A stretch of DNA of 64,000 nucleotides from Polaromonas sp. (lineage in GTDB: Bacteria > Pseudomonadota > Gammaproteobacteria > Burkholderiales > Burkholderiaceae_C). Under the pieces are notes generated by a model. It saw only the letters and a list, made by a program, of their open reading frames with translations. It was not told the DNA's origin and did no database searches. Of this stretch, positions 1 through 9,907 are shown piece by piece; positions within the stretch are counted from its first letter, which is position 1, and every line of letters starts with the position of its first letter. A program made the translations under genes and the position numbers. The stretch covers positions 1 through 64,000 of the forward strand of contig NZ_JAUYEY010000031.1 in NCBI RefSeq assembly GCF_030689685.1. The letters run 5' to 3'.

Positions 1-201
1 CGGCTGCAAAGCGGCCGCGCCGGTCCATTTTTCACCGGCTTTTTGCCCCATAGCTACGGCTATGAGGCTGCAAACCCGGCAAAAACTGTCCTCGCCGGGG
101 CCACTTTTCGCTTCGACGCCTTCTGCCGCCCAGACTCCTAGAGGGGCTGCTGGCGGCTGTGGGCCAGCAGCGATAATCACGCCTTATCTTTTGGAGCGTG
201 C
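1..201. other. Non-coding region upstream of uppP with inverted repeats
   Basis: I see no convincing gene here. The stretch holds a nested inverted repeat: TTTTTGCC at 40-47 pairs with GGCAAAAA at 78-85, and inside it CATAGC (49-54) pairs with GCTATG (59-64) around TACG. It could be a terminator of the gene off the left edge, an RNA hairpin, or a dispersed palindromic repeat. The sequence cannot decide between these. Confidence 0.4.
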
Positions 202-1035
202 GTGGACATCACATTGCTGATCAAGGCGGCCATCATGGGCATCGTCGAGGGCCTGACCGAGTTTTTGCCGATTTCTTCCACCGGCCACCTGATCCTGGCC
301 GGCGCGCTGCTCGGTTTTGACGACGCCAAGGCCAAGGTCTTCGACATCGCGATCCAGACCGGCGCCATTTTTGCCGTGATCCTGGTCTACTGGCAGAAAA
401 TCCGCGACACGCTGGTGGCCTTGCCCACCGAAAAACAGGCGCAGCAGTTCGCGCTCAACGTCTTCGTGGCTTTTGTGCCGGCGGTACTGCTTGGCCTGCT
501 GTTCGGAAAAGCCATCAAGGCCAACCTGTTCACGCCGGTGGTGGTGGCGACCACCTTCATCATCGGCGGCTTCATCATTTTGTGGGCCGAGCGTCGTCAG
601 CAGAACAACCCGGCAGCGGCGCGTATTCAGGAAGTAGAAGCCATGACGCTGATGGATGCGCTCAAGGTCGGCCTGGTGCAGTGCCTGGCCATGATTCCCG
701 GCACCAGCCGCAGCGGCGCCACCATCATTGGCGGCATGCTGCTGGGCCTGTCGCGCAAGGCAGCGACTGATTTTTCGTTTTACCTGGCGATCCCCACGCT
801 GATAGGCGCGGGGGTCTACAGCCTGTACAAAGACCGCGCGCTGCTGTCGCTGGCCGACGTTCCGATGTTTGCCGTCGGACTGCTGTTTTCCTTCATCAGC
901 GCCTGGCTCTGCATACGCTGGCTGCTGCGCTACATCGCGACGCACAGCTTTGTGCCCTTTGCCTGGTACCGCATCGTGTTCGGCATCGTGGTGCTGGTCA
1001 CGGCGCAGATGGGTTGGGTACGCTGGGCGGGCTGA
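202..1035 (+). CDS. uppP: Undecaprenyl-diphosphatase (UppP/BacA family)
   Basis: Integral membrane phosphatase that recycles undecaprenyl diphosphate to the monophosphate carrier used for peptidoglycan and other surface glycans. At 277 aa it has the usual family length. The two family signatures are visible: the Glu-rich [14 protein letters not shown] stretch at residues 16-29 and PGTSRSG near residue 166, with many hydrophobic segments. The frame opens with a GTG at 202, preceded by TTGGAG. It stands alone on the plus strand and converges on the hydrolase gene. The family assignment is secure. Confidence 0.95.
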   Translation: MDITLLIKAAIMGIVEGLTEFLPISSTGHLILAGALLGFDDAKAKVFDIAIQTGAIFAVILVYWQKIRDTLVALPTEKQAQQFALNVFVAFVPAVLLGLLFGKAIKANLFTPVVVATTFIIGGFIILWAERRQQNNPAAARIQEVEAMTLMDALKVGLVQCLAMIPGTSRSGATIIGGMLLGLSRKAATDFSFYLAIPTLIGAGVYSLYKDRALLSLADVPMFAVGLLFSFISAWLCIRWLLRYIATHSFVPFAWYRIVFGIVVLVTAQMGWVRWAG

Positions 1036-1061
1036 AGCCTGCGCCTTCACTAACGCCTGAC

Positions 1062-1904
1062 TTACGCCATCAAATTGCGCAGCGAGGCCTCGATGGCGGC
1101 CGCCGTGGCCAGCGGTTTTTCCATGGGGAACAGGTGGCTGCCGTCCAGCATCATGATGCGGCCTTTGGTGACCTTTTCAGTCATCGCCATGCCGACCTGC
1201 TTCATCTCGGCCGACTGGCGCCCGCCGATGAAGGCCACCGGGCATTTGAGTGGGTGCCGCTTGAGGATGCCTTCGAGGTTGTGCGGCAAGGTGTTGTAGA
1301 TGGCGGTTTCCACATCGCGGTCAAAACTGAGCATGCGCTGGTTGTCGCCTTCACCCTGCGCGTCGTGCGTGCCGTGTTCGATGTAGTCGAGCAGCACCTG
1401 TTCGTCCCACTGCGCAAACGCCTTCTTGCTGCGAAAGTGCGCCAGCACCTCGGCCTGACCCAGCCACTGGTGTTTGCGCTTGCGGCTGATGGCGCCGGGT
1501 GAGATCGAGCCCACGAGCTGCGCGCGCTTGGCGACGCTGAGCGCTGCGGCGCGCCAGCCGCCCAGAATCGGCGAGTCGATCAGCAACACCCCGCGCACCG
1601 GCTGGCCGCCGAGTTCGGGGTTGCGCGCTGCGCACATCAGGCTCAAAAAACCGCCCAGCGAGTGACCGACCAGGAACACCGGCTGGCCGGTTTTTTCCAC
1701 CGCATCAGCGCTGAAGTCGGCCAGTTGCTGCACCAGGTGCGGCCAGTTGCTGGTGACTGGGTAGCGCGGGTCGTGACCGAATTTTTCAATCGCCCGCACC
1801 TGGAAGCCGCGCGCCTTCAGGCTCTGGAACAAGACGCCGTAGGTGCTTGCAGGAAAGCTGTTGCCGTGGGAGAAAACGATGATGGGTTTGGCGGAAGACG
1901 GCAC
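1062..1904 (-). CDS. Alpha/beta hydrolase
   Basis: 280-aa soluble alpha/beta-hydrolase fold protein. The nucleophile elbow GHSLGG is at residues 80-85 (Ser82), the oxyanion-side HGNSFPAS motif is near residue 13, and a C-terminal histidine sits in DGSHLFP (His257). The substrate cannot be read from the sequence; esterase- or lipase-like activity is the family expectation. Its start overlaps the end of the Anbu peptidase gene by one base, so it is probably the last gene of a mutS-anbu-hydrolase transcript. Confidence 0.8.
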   Translation of the reverse strand: MPSSAKPIIVFSHGNSFPASTYGVLFQSLKARGFQVRAIEKFGHDPRYPVTSNWPHLVQQLADFSADAVEKTGQPVFLVGHSLGGFLSLMCAARNPELGGQPVRGVLLIDSPILGGWRAAALSVAKRAQLVGSISPGAISRKRKHQWLGQAEVLAHFRSKKAFAQWDEQVLLDYIEHGTHDAQGEGDNQRMLSFDRDVETAIYNTLPHNLEGILKRHPLKCPVAFIGGRQSAEMKQVGMAMTEKVTKGRIMMLDGSHLFPMEKPLATAAAIEASLRNLMA

Positions 1905-2731
1905 TAAATCAGCTTTTCTTCAGGCGAGGTGATCTTCTTGAGCGGCTGGTTGCGCGTCAGCGGCGTCAGCAGCGGCACCTGGGTTTCGCCGCCGGTCCAC
2001 ATCGGGTCCTCGATGCTGTCGAAAACCTCGCGCAATTTTTTGCCCCAGTTGTTGTGCAGCATGCGGAAGTAGGGGTTTTCGTGGTCGATACACACCACCT
2101 TGTCGGTCTGCAGCGAATTGGCTTCATAGACCACCATGTCCAGCGGCAGGCCGACCGACAGGTTGGACTTGAGCGTCGAGTCCATGGACACCAGCGCGCA
2201 CTTGGCGGCTTCGTCCAGAGGGGTCTCGGGTGTGATCACGCGGTCCAGCACCGGCTTGCCGTACTTGGACTCGCCGACCTGGAAGTAGGGCGTTTCGGGC
2301 GTGGCTTCAATGAAGTTGCCGGCCGAATAGACCTGGAACAAACGCATGCCTTCGCCGCGTATCTGGCCGCCGAAAATCAGTGAGACATTGAACTCGACAC
2401 CGGCGTGTTTGAGGTCGTCAGCATCGCGCTCGTGCACGCGGCGGATCGCTGCGCCCAGCACACGCGCCGCGTCGAACATGCTTTTGGCGTTCCAGATCGT
2501 GATTGGCAGGCCGCCATCTGGATCCTTGAGCTGCTCGACTTGCAAAATCTCGCGCACCGACTGCGAGATCGACAAATTGCCGGCTGACAGCAGCACCATG
2601 AAGCGGTCTTCCGGCTTTTCATAAATGATCATCTTGCGGAAGGTGCTGATCTGGTCCAGCCCGGCGTTGGTGCGGGAGTCCGAGAGAAACACCAGTCCGG
2701 CGTTCAGTTTGATGGCGACGCAATAAGTCAT
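1904..2731 (-). CDS. Anbu, proteasome-like Ntn-hydrolase peptidase
   Basis: Member of the bacterial proteasome-related Anbu family. The N-terminus MTYCVAIKL followed by GLVFLSDSRTNAG is the family hallmark; removal of Met exposes Thr as the presumed nucleophile. An upstream in-frame TTG at 2740 would put three residues before this Met and hide the nucleophile, so I place the start at the ATG at 2731 (275 aa). In many genomes Anbu lies with transglutaminase-like, alpha-E and ATP-grasp genes. None is here; it lies between mutS and a hydrolase. Its in vivo substrates are unknown for the family. Confidence 0.85.
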   Translation of the reverse strand: MTYCVAIKLNAGLVFLSDSRTNAGLDQISTFRKMIIYEKPEDRFMVLLSAGNLSISQSVREILQVEQLKDPDGGLPITIWNAKSMFDAARVLGAAIRRVHERDADDLKHAGVEFNVSLIFGGQIRGEGMRLFQVYSAGNFIEATPETPYFQVGESKYGKPVLDRVITPETPLDEAAKCALVSMDSTLKSNLSVGLPLDMVVYEANSLQTDKVVCIDHENPYFRMLHNNWGKKLREVFDSIEDPMWTGGETQVPLLTPLTRNQPLKKITSPEEKLI

Positions 2732-2751
2732 GGAGAACAATAATCTGTAGA

Positions 2752-5421
2752 TCAGCTTGCAGCAAGCTTTTTGAGTTGGTAAAGGGCGTCCAGTGCTTCA
2801 CGCGGACTCAGCAGGTCGGGGTTAATGCCGCCCAGCGCTTTCTCGACGCGGCTGACTTCGGGCGCGGCTTGCTCGGGCGGCGGGGCAAACAGGTCGACCT
2901 GGGCGCGTGTCGCATCCTGCTGGGTCTCCAGCGCGGCCAGTGCATGGCGCGCATGGTTGACGACGCCGGCCGGCACCCCGGCGAGTTTGGCCACGGCGAT
3001 GCCGTAACTCTTGCTGGCCGGGCCGGGCTCAATATGGTGCAAAAAAACGATGTCGGCGCCGGACTCGACCGCGCTGACGTGCACGTTGACAGCGGCATGG
3101 TGGCGCGCCGGAAATTCGGTGAGCTCGAAGTAATGCGTGGCAAACAGCGTGAAGGCCTGGGTCTTGTTGTGCAGGTGGGCAGCGATGCCGCCGGCCAGCG
3201 CCAGGCCGTCGAAGGTCGAAGTGCCGCGGCCGATTTCGTCCATCAACACCAGCGAGTGCGGTGTGGCAGCGTGCAGAATCTGCGCGGCTTCCAGCATTTC
3301 GAGCATGAAGGTGGACTGGGCGTTGGCCACATCGTCGGCAGCGCCTATGCGGGTCAGGATGGCGTCGATGGGGCCGAGCCGGCAACTCGCGGCTGGCACA
3401 TACGAGCCCATGCCCGCCAGCAACACGATCAGCGCCACCTGGCGCATATAGGTCGATTTGCCGCCCATGTTGGGGCCGGTGATGATCTGCATGCGGGTCT
3501 TGCTGCCCATGTCACAGTCGTTGGCGATGAAGGCGCCACCGCCGGTTTCACCGAGCCGGGCCTCGACCACCGGATGCCGGCCGCCACGGATGGCTATGCA
3601 GGGCTCCTTCACAAACACCGGCGCTGCCCAGTTCAAAGTCAGTGAACGCTCGGCCAGCGCGCACAGCGCGTCCAGGTTGGCCAGCGCGCGCGCCAGCCGG
3701 CTCAGCGCCGGCACAAAGCGCTGGAGTTCGTCGAGCAGTTGTTCGTACAGCCATTTTTCGCGCGCTAATGCGCGTTCCTGCGCTGACAGGGCCTTGTCTT
3801 CAAAGGCCTTGAGTTCGGGCGTGATGTAACGCTCGGCGTTTTTCAGGGTCTGGCGGCGCCGGTAGTCGTCGGGTACCTTGCTGGCCTGGCCCTGCGTGAC
3901 CTCGATGTAAAAGCCATGCACCTTGTTGAACTGCACACGCAGGTTGGTGATGCCGGTACGGGCGCGTTCGCGGCCTTCAAGGTCGAGCAAAAAATCGTCG
4001 CAGTGGGTCTGGATGCTGCGCAGCTCGTCGAGGTCGGCGTCGCAGCCGTGGTTGATCACGCCGCCGTCGCGAATCAGCGCGGCGGGCTCCTCCAGCACGT
4101 ATTTGCCCAACAACGCCTCGCAGTCGGGTGGTGCCTGCAGGTCTTCGAAAATAGTGGTCAAAAGTGCATCCAGCCCTTGCTGGACGGGGGTTAGCTGCTC
4201 TGTTTTTTGTAGCGTCTGGCGCAGCGCCACGAGTTCACGCGGGCGTACCTGGCGCAGGGCGATGCGCGCGGTGATGCGTTCGACGTCGCTGCTGCCGCGC
4301 AATCCAGCGCGCAGTTTGTGGTGCAGGCCACCGCGCAGTGCCGTGATGGCGTCCTGCCGCGCCTGCGCCTGGCTGCGGTCACGGCGCGGACTCAGCAGCC
4401 AGCTTTTGAGGGCGCGGCTGCCCATGCCGGTGATGCAGGTGTCGAGCAGTGAAAACAGCGTGGGTGAGTCTTCGCCGCGCAAGGTTTGTATCAGTTCGAG
4501 GTTGCGGCGCGTGGTTTGCGGCAGCTCGATCAGCTCGCCCGAGCGCACGACCTGCAAGCTGTGCACATGCGGCAAGGTGCGGCCCTGCGTGTGTTCCGCA
4601 TACCCGAGCAGGGCCGAGGCCGCTGCGTGGGCGTCTGGCAAAGCGTCGGCGTTCCATGAGGCGAGCGAAGCGACCTGCAACTGCGCCAGCAGACGACGCG
4701 CACCGAGGGCGGCATCAAACTGCCAGGCCGGCCGCGCACTGACGGCGCAGCGCTGGGTTTTCAGGCGCTGCTCGAAGATCGGCGTGACCTCGACGTTGTA
4801 CAACAGCTCGCTGGGCGCGATGCGCGCCACCCAGGCTTCAAGCTCGTCGGCCGGGCAGTGCGCCAGGTGAATCACACCCTGGGTCACGCTGAGCCAGGCC
4901 AGGCCGCAGCTGTTGCGCAGGCCCTGATGCACTGCCAGCAGGATGGCTTCGCTTTTGTCGCTGAGCAGCTCGGTGTCGGTCAGCGTGCCAGGCGTGACGA
5001 CGCGCACCACCTTGCGTTCGACCGGCCCCTTGGCCGTGGCGACATCGCCGACCTGCTCACAAATCGCCACCGATTCACCGAGCTTGATCAGTTTGGCCAG
5101 GTAGCCTTCCAGCGAATGGAAGGGCACACCGGCCATCACCACCGGCTCGCCGGCCGACTGGCCGCGCCGGGTCAGCGTGATGTCGAGCAGGCGCGCTGCT
5201 TTTTCGGCATCGGCATAAAACAGCTCATAGAAGTCGCCCATGCGGTACAGCAGCAGCGTGTTCGGGTAGTCGGCCTTCAACCCCAGGTACTGGACCATCA
5301 TGGGCGTGTGTTTTCCGCCCGCAGCGGGGGCGGTGTCGGCAATCTCCGCAGGCGCGTCGGAAGGGGAAAGATTCACGGAAGGTTCAGGCGTGGGTTCAGG
5401 CTGGGACGGAGGGGCCGGCAA
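2752..5421 (-). CDS. mutS: DNA mismatch repair protein MutS
   Basis: 889-aa mismatch-recognition ATPase. The mismatch-binding N-terminal domain carries the Phe-x-Glu signature (GDFYELFY, near residue 64). The ATPase has Walker [10 protein letters not shown] near residue 647 and Walker [17 protein letters not shown] near residue 724. Around residues 407-425 in the lever region the codons coincide with a dispersed repeat (4158-4214) read in frame, giving a low-complexity insertion. The gene heads the leftward group; the Anbu start lies 20 bases after its stop. Confidence 0.97.
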   Translation of the reverse strand: MPAPPSQPEPTPEPSVNLSPSDAPAEIADTAPAAGGKHTPMMVQYLGLKADYPNTLLLYRMGDFYELFYADAEKAARLLDITLTRRGQSAGEPVVMAGVPFHSLEGYLAKLIKLGESVAICEQVGDVATAKGPVERKVVRVVTPGTLTDTELLSDKSEAILLAVHQGLRNSCGLAWLSVTQGVIHLAHCPADELEAWVARIAPSELLYNVEVTPIFEQRLKTQRCAVSARPAWQFDAALGARRLLAQLQVASLASWNADALPDAHAAASALLGYAEHTQGRTLPHVHSLQVVRSGELIELPQTTRRNLELIQTLRGEDSPTLFSLLDTCITGMGSRALKSWLLSPRRDRSQAQARQDAITALRGGLHHKLRAGLRGSSDVERITARIALRQVRPRELVALRQTLQKTEQLTPVQQGLDALLTTIFEDLQAPPDCEALLGKYVLEEPAALIRDGGVINHGCDADLDELRSIQTHCDDFLLDLEGRERARTGITNLRVQFNKVHGFYIEVTQGQASKVPDDYRRRQTLKNAERYITPELKAFEDKALSAQERALAREKWLYEQLLDELQRFVPALSRLARALANLDALCALAERSLTLNWAAPVFVKEPCIAIRGGRHPVVEARLGETGGGAFIANDCDMGSKTRMQIITGPNMGGKSTYMRQVALIVLLAGMGSYVPAASCRLGPIDAILTRIGAADDVANAQSTFMLEMLEAAQILHAATPHSLVLMDEIGRGTSTFDGLALAGGIAAHLHNKTQAFTLFATHYFELTEFPARHHAAVNVHVSAVESGADIVFLHHIEPGPASKSYGIAVAKLAGVPAGVVNHARHALAALETQQDATRAQVDLFAPPPEQAAPEVSRVEKALGGINPDLLSPREALDALYQLKKLAAS
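4158..4214 (-). repeat. Dispersed repeat copy inside mutS
   Basis: This stretch (CCAGCCCTTGCTGGACGGG through TGTTTTTTGTAGCG) aligns with the intergenic copy at 20530-20580 over its whole length, including the CAGCCC-TGCT-CGGG-GC-GCT-TGTTTTT-TAGCG skeleton. It is read in frame as part of MutS on the opposite strand. Similarity was judged by eye. Confidence 0.55.
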
Positions 5422-5632
5422 GGCGGCGCGGCGGCAGCGCGACCAGTGAAAATAATAGCACTTGCGCTGAAGCGGATGCTCCGCTTGCGCCCCAGAGCCG
5501 GGGTTTACAGGCGAGACGGGGCTGTGTAAAGCGACATTTCACTACAAATATTTGCCCTCGGTGGCGCTTAAACTCATTGGAGGCTACCGCACACAGGCGC
5601 GATAGCTGCCGTTTTCAACCAAGGACCTGTCC
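5422..5632. other. Divergent intergenic region between mutS and the pigment cluster
   Basis: 211 bases without a gene. It must hold the leftward mutS promoter and the rightward promoter for the halogenase-like gene. An AAGGAC Shine-Dalgarno-like motif precedes the ATG at 5633. A small hairpin GCGGATGCTCCGC is visible near 5472. I could not assign -35/-10 boxes with confidence. Confidence 0.4.
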
Positions 5633-7012
5633 ATGCCCGAGCCCCACTCGCCGACTTCCTCCAGCAGCGTAGCGCATGCCGAATGTGATGTGCTGGTCAT
5701 AGGCGGCGGGCCCGCTGGCGCGACGGCAGGTGCCCTGCTGGCTCAATGCGGCCACAAGGTGGTGCTGCTTGAAAAAGAGCATCATCCGCGTTTTCACATC
5801 GGCGAGTCGCTGCTTCCGGCCAATTTGCCCTTGCTTGAAAAACTCGGTGTCGCCGACGCCGTCAAAGCCATTGGCATGGAAAAGTGGGGCGCCGAATTTG
5901 TCTCGCCCTGGCATGCGGTCAAAAGCCAGACCTTTGAATTTGCCGACGCCTGGGACAAGTCCATGCCCTTTTCCTACCAGGTGAGGCGTTCCGAGTTCGA
6001 TGAAATTTTGATCCGCAATGCGGCCCGGCTCGGTGCCGAGGTGATTGAAGGTTGCCGCGTCAAGGGCGTGGATTTTTCGCCTGACGGAAGCGGCACCACG
6101 GTGCTGGCGCAGCACGAGGACGGCCGCACCGCAAACTGGCGCACGCGCTTTGTGGTTGATGCCTCGGGGCGCGACACCGTACTGGGCAAGCAATTCGACA
6201 TGAAGCGCCGCAATCCCAGACACAACAGCTCGGCGCTGTACGGCCACTTCACTGGCGCGACGCGGCACCCCGGCCAGGCCGAGGGCAACATCACGATTTT
6301 CTGGTTCGACCACGGCTGGTTTTGGTTGATCCCGCTGGCCGACGGCTTCACCAGCATAGGCGCGGTGGTCTGGCCGCATTACCTCAAGAGCCGTACCAGG
6401 CCGGTGAAGGATTTTTTCCTCGACACCATCGCCATGTGCCCGGCGCTCGCCGAACGACTGTCCGGTGCAACGCTGGCGTCGGACGTGGAAGCCACCGGTA
6501 ATTTTTCCTACGCCTGCGAGCGAACGCATGGCCCCGGCTACGTGATGATTGGCGACGCCTTCACCTTCATCGACCCGGTGTTTTCATCGGGCGTGATGCT
6601 GGCCATGCAGGGCGGCTTTGTCGGCGCCGAGACGGTGGACATTTGTCTGCGCCAGCCGGCCAAAGCCGCTGAAGCGCTGGCCCACTTCGACCGCCAGGTG
6701 CGCAAGGGTCCCAAGGAGTTTTCGTGGTTTATCTACCGCGTGACCAACCCGACCATGCGCGACCTGTTCATGGCGCCCAGCAATGTCTGGCGCGTCAAGG
6801 AAGCCCTGCTGTCCATGCTGGCAGGTGATATTTTCGGCAAGACACCGATTTGGCGATCACTGGCCGCGCTCAAGGGGATTTTCTACGTCGCCTCGGCGCT
6901 GAACTTCAAGCGCTCCTGGCACGCGATGCGCTTGCGCAAGGCCAATATCCGTGTCGTGGATGCCGTGGATGGCGCCGGGCCACCAGCGCACGGGGCGCCT
7001 GCCACGCGCTGA
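5633..7012 (+). CDS. Flavin-dependent halogenase-like oxidoreductase
   Basis: 459-aa FAD protein. The dinucleotide-binding motif GGGPAGATAG is near residue 24 and is followed by the strand ending in Glu (VVLLEKEH). The FHIGESLLPANLPLLEKLG segment is typical of the tryptophan-halogenase superfamily. The motif WFWLIP (residues 228-233) fits the WxWxIP signature used to separate halogenases from monooxygenases. In aryl-polyene clusters a homologous gene accompanies brominated xanthomonadins, so ring or chain halogenation is plausible, but a hydroxylase or desaturase role is not excluded. It is the first gene of the rightward trio. Confidence 0.75.
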   Translation: MPEPHSPTSSSSVAHAECDVLVIGGGPAGATAGALLAQCGHKVVLLEKEHHPRFHIGESLLPANLPLLEKLGVADAVKAIGMEKWGAEFVSPWHAVKSQTFEFADAWDKSMPFSYQVRRSEFDEILIRNAARLGAEVIEGCRVKGVDFSPDGSGTTVLAQHEDGRTANWRTRFVVDASGRDTVLGKQFDMKRRNPRHNSSALYGHFTGATRHPGQAEGNITIFWFDHGWFWLIPLADGFTSIGAVVWPHYLKSRTRPVKDFFLDTIAMCPALAERLSGATLASDVEATGNFSYACERTHGPGYVMIGDAFTFIDPVFSSGVMLAMQGGFVGAETVDICLRQPAKAAEALAHFDRQVRKGPKEFSWFIYRVTNPTMRDLFMAPSNVWRVKEALLSMLAGDIFGKTPIWRSLAALKGIFYVASALNFKRSWHAMRLRKANIRVVDAVDGAGPPAHGAPATR

Positions 7013-7015
7013 CTT

Positions 7016-7831
7016 ATGGACTACAAACCGCAAATTCTGCTCGATGAACCGTTGAAGATGCACGTCGGGCGTACCCGCCTGCACGAGAGCCTTCGCATGT
7101 ACCTGGGCTACCTCGTGCTCGGCCTGATCTGCCTGAGCGTCACGCTGCTGGCTTTTCCGCTGCGTGCGCTGCTGCCACGTGTGCTGAGCAAGCGCCTGGG
7201 CCGCAAATTGGTCACGCTCACCACGCGGACTTACTTGCAGTTTCTGGCGCGCATGGGCGCTTGCCGCTTTGATCTTTCAGCACTGGATGCGCTCCAGGAC
7301 GGCCCGGCCATGGTGATCGCGCCCAACCACCCCTGCCTGCTTGACGCGGTGATGATTCTCTCGTGCCTGCCCGATGCGGCCTGCATCATGAAGGCGGAAC
7401 TGGTCAACAGCGTTTTTTTCGGTGCGGGCGCCCGGCTGGCGGGCTATATCCGCAACACGCCGCTTCGCACCATGGTGCAGCTCGGCGTCGACGACTTGGC
7501 CAACGGCAGTCACTTGTTGTTGTTTCCCGAGGGCACGCGCACCACGCGCTTTCCGGTGGGCGCGATGCAGGGCACGACCGGCCTGATCGCGAAAAAGGCC
7601 GGTGTGCCGGTGCAGACGGTGTTCATCGAAACCGACTCTGCTTTTCTCGGCAAAGGCTGGTCCTTGCTGTGGACACCCAAAATGCCGATCACTTACCGTG
7701 TGCGGCTCGGCAAGCGCTTCGACCCGCCGCGGGACACGGCACAATTCGTCTGCGAACTCGAACACTACTTCCAGTCCGAACTCGCGCACGCGCAGTTGCC
7801 GGATTTTCCTGTCAAGGCGCCGCCGGCCTGA
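7016..7831 (+). CDS. PlsC-type 1-acyl-glycerol-phosphate acyltransferase family
   Basis: 271-aa membrane-anchored acyltransferase. It has a hydrophobic segment near residues 28-50, the catalytic HX4D motif in NHPCLLDA (His near residue 105), and the FPEGTRT substrate-binding motif near residue 170. It starts three bases after the halogenase-like gene, so it is co-transcribed. In aryl-polyene clusters such enzymes are thought to attach the polyene carboxylate to a lipid or glycolipid anchor; that role here is inferred. Confidence 0.82.
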   Translation: MDYKPQILLDEPLKMHVGRTRLHESLRMYLGYLVLGLICLSVTLLAFPLRALLPRVLSKRLGRKLVTLTTRTYLQFLARMGACRFDLSALDALQDGPAMVIAPNHPCLLDAVMILSCLPDAACIMKAELVNSVFFGAGARLAGYIRNTPLRTMVQLGVDDLANGSHLLLFPEGTRTTRFPVGAMQGTTGLIAKKAGVPVQTVFIETDSAFLGKGWSLLWTPKMPITYRVRLGKRFDPPRDTAQFVCELEHYFQSELAHAQLPDFPVKAPPA

Positions 7832-7867
7832 GCTGCCGTTCCCTGACTTTCACCGCCCCCCCCGTTG

Positions 7868-8659
7868 ATGCCGATGACCGCCTCTTCACCCTGTCCCCCA
7901 TCCCGCAGCGCCTCGCTTTCCCATCTCGTCCTGATTCCCAGCTACAACCCCGGCCCCAAGGTGTATGAGACCGTGCGCTCTGCGCGCGCGCAGTGGACGC
8001 CTGTGTGGGTGGTGGTCGATGGCAGCACCGATGACAGTGCCGCCGGTCTGCGGGCCCTGGCCGCGCAGGACCCAGGTCTGCATGTGATCGTGCTGCCGCG
8101 CAACGTCGGCAAGGGCGCTGCAGTGTTGCACGGCATTGATCTGGCTTTTCGGCAAGGTTTCACGCATGTGTTGACGATGGATTCTGACGGCCAGCACCCG
8201 GCGCATTTGATTCCCCAGTTCATGGCGACATCCGCCGCCCAGCCTGCGGTGATGGTGCTCGGTGTGCCGGTGTTTGCGGCCGATGCGCCGCGCCTGCGCG
8301 TGAACGGCCGCAAGGTGTCCAACGGTTGGGCCAACCTGGAAACCCTGTGGGCTGGCATCGGCGACTCGCTGTTTGGTTTTCGCGTGTACCCGATTGAGCC
8401 GCTGCGGCGCGTGATGCACGGCCAGCGCTGGATGCGCCGTTTCGATTTTGACCCCGAGGCGGTGGTGCGCATGTGCTGGCTGGGCATCCAACCGGTCAAC
8501 CTGCCGGCCACCGTCAAATACTTCCGCGCCGATGAAGGCGGTGTTTCGCATTTCAACTACCTGCGCGACAACCTGCTGCTGAGCTGGATGCACTCGCGCC
8601 TGTTCCTCGGCTTTGTGATGCGCTTGCCGCTGCTGCTGTGGCGGCGTGTCAAAGGCTAA
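7868..8659 (+). CDS. Family 2 glycosyltransferase
   Basis: GT-A fold glycosyltransferase of about 263 aa. It opens with LVLIPSYNPG, followed by VVDGSTDDS, and the metal-binding MDSDGQHP segment, all typical of GT2 enzymes. An in-frame TTG at 7865 is possible, but ATGs at 7868 and 7874 are more likely starts. It is the third gene of the rightward trio and its stop overlaps the end of the opposite-strand ketoreductase gene by four bases. It probably builds the glycolipid part of the aryl-polyene conjugate; donor and acceptor are unknown. Confidence 0.85.
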   Translation: MPMTASSPCPPSRSASLSHLVLIPSYNPGPKVYETVRSARAQWTPVWVVVDGSTDDSAAGLRALAAQDPGLHVIVLPRNVGKGAAVLHGIDLAFRQGFTHVLTMDSDGQHPAHLIPQFMATSAAQPAVMVLGVPVFAADAPRLRVNGRKVSNGWANLETLWAGIGDSLFGFRVYPIEPLRRVMHGQRWMRRFDFDPEAVVRMCWLGIQPVNLPATVKYFRADEGGVSHFNYLRDNLLLSWMHSRLFLGFVMRLPLLLWRRVKG

Positions 8660-9387
8660 ATCATCCCGCCATTGATCGAGATGATTTGCCCGCTGATGTA
8701 GGCGGCTTTTTCTGATGCCAGAAAACCCACCAGGTCAGCAACTTCTTCAGCCTTGCCGGCGCGTTTCATGGGCACCATGGTGTTGATGAGTTCGGGGCTG
8801 AAACTGTCCTTGGTCATGGCGGTGTCTATGATGCCGGGCGCCACGGCGTTGACGGTGATGCCGCGGCTGGCGACTTCGAGCGCCAGCGATTTGGTGGCGG
8901 CATGCAGCGCGCCCTTGGCGGCCGAATAATTGACCTGTCCGCGGTTGCCGGCCACGGCGGCGACCGAGGTGATGGTGATGATGCGGCCCCAGCGCGTGCG
9001 GATCATGGGCAGGGTCAGCGGCTGGGTCACATGGAAAAAACCATTGAGCGACACATCGAGCACGCGCTGCCATTGGGCCAGTCGCATGCCCGGAAACACG
9101 GCGTCGTCGTGGATGCCGGCGTTGTTGATCAACACCTGGATAGCGCCGTCCTCCAGCAAGGCGGCTAGCGCCGTGGCCGTTGCTTGCGCATCGGTCACGT
9201 CAAAGGCCACCGCCTGGGCCAGCCCGCCGTGTGTCACGATGTCGGCCGCCACGCCCTGTGCTGTAGCCTGGTTGCCGTTAGCGTGGACGATGACGCTGTA
9301 ACCGTCGGACGCGAGCCGCCGGCAGATGGCCGAACCGATGCCACCGCTGCCGCCGGTGACGAGTGCGCGTTTGGGGAGGGTGCTCAT
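8656..9387 (-). CDS. 3-oxoacyl-ACP reductase, SDR family (FabG/ApeQ type)
   Basis: 243-aa short-chain dehydrogenase. The NAD(P)-binding TGGSGGIG motif is at residues 11-18, NNAG lies mid-protein, and the catalytic Ser-Tyr-Lys set ends in YSAAK. The C-terminus SGQIISINGGMI is typical of FabG. The open frame extends further upstream, but the ATG at 9387 has AAGGAG just before it and fits family length. It is the terminal gene of the leftward operon and should reduce the beta-keto group in each elongation round of the polyene. Confidence 0.88.
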   Translation of the reverse strand: MSTLPKRALVTGGSGGIGSAICRRLASDGYSVIVHANGNQATAQGVAADIVTHGGLAQAVAFDVTDAQATATALAALLEDGAIQVLINNAGIHDDAVFPGMRLAQWQRVLDVSLNGFFHVTQPLTLPMIRTRWGRIITITSVAAVAGNRGQVNYSAAKGALHAATKSLALEVASRGITVNAVAPGIIDTAMTKDSFSPELINTMVPMKRAGKAEEVADLVGFLASEKAAYISGQIISINGGMI

Positions 9388-9412
9388 GGGTTTCTCCTTG
9401 GGGTAGCCCGGT

Positions 9413-9907
9413 TCAGCCGGGGGCGGCGGGCGGCAATGAAAGCGCGGAGGCATCGAGCACCACCACGGCACGCCCGCTGAGCAGCGCTGTGTCGCCGGCC
9501 GTCACCGCAAAGCTGTACAGCACGGTGTTGTCGTCGCCGGTGATACGTTCAGCGCTGACCTGCAGAGGCGCAGCGAAGGTGTCCAGGCGATCCACATGCA
9601 GGATCACGCTGCGGATGCTGGCCAGGTAACCGGCGCGAGGGACAGCGTCGGCATCAAAACCGTCTGCCGTGCTTTCGGCCATCAGCGTGCCGTGAACCGC
9701 CATGGCCTGCGCCGCGTATTCGACGCCGCAGGCGGCACCGAGTCGGCCCTGCGCCCGCAGCGGGTTGTCGGCGGCCTGGTGGCTGCTGGCCTGGCACTTG
9801 ATGCGGTCGCCGTCCCAGTCCGTGACCGTCTCCAACAGGCCCATGGCGCCCTGGTGCGGGATGCGTCGGGCAATCTCGTCGTGGTTCAGTGTGCGGGGCG
9901 GGTTCAT
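9413..9907 (-). CDS. 3-hydroxyacyl-ACP dehydratase-like protein (ApeP type)
   Basis: 164-aa hotdog-fold protein beginning with an IPHQGAMGLLETV segment, the pattern of aryl-polyene dehydratases in which the His of PHQ/PHR sits at the N-terminus. It overlaps the chain-length-factor gene by four bases. Expected role: dehydration of the 3-hydroxyacyl-ACP to build the conjugated double bonds. A second dehydratase (17605-17925) occurs in the same operon, as in described aryl-polyene systems. Confidence 0.8.
   Translation of the reverse strand: MNPPRTLNHDEIARRIPHQGAMGLLETVTDWDGDRIKCQASSHQAADNPLRAQGRLGAACGVEYAAQAMAVHGTLMAESTADGFDADAVPRAGYLASIRSVILHVDRLDTFAAPLQVSAERITGDDNTVLYSFAVTAGDTALLSGRAVVVLDASALSLPPAAPG

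Noticed and set aside
184..1050. Long leftward open frame opposite uppP
   Set aside because: Antisense of a clear uppP gene in GC-rich DNA; His/Gln/Arg-rich composition typical of shadow frames.
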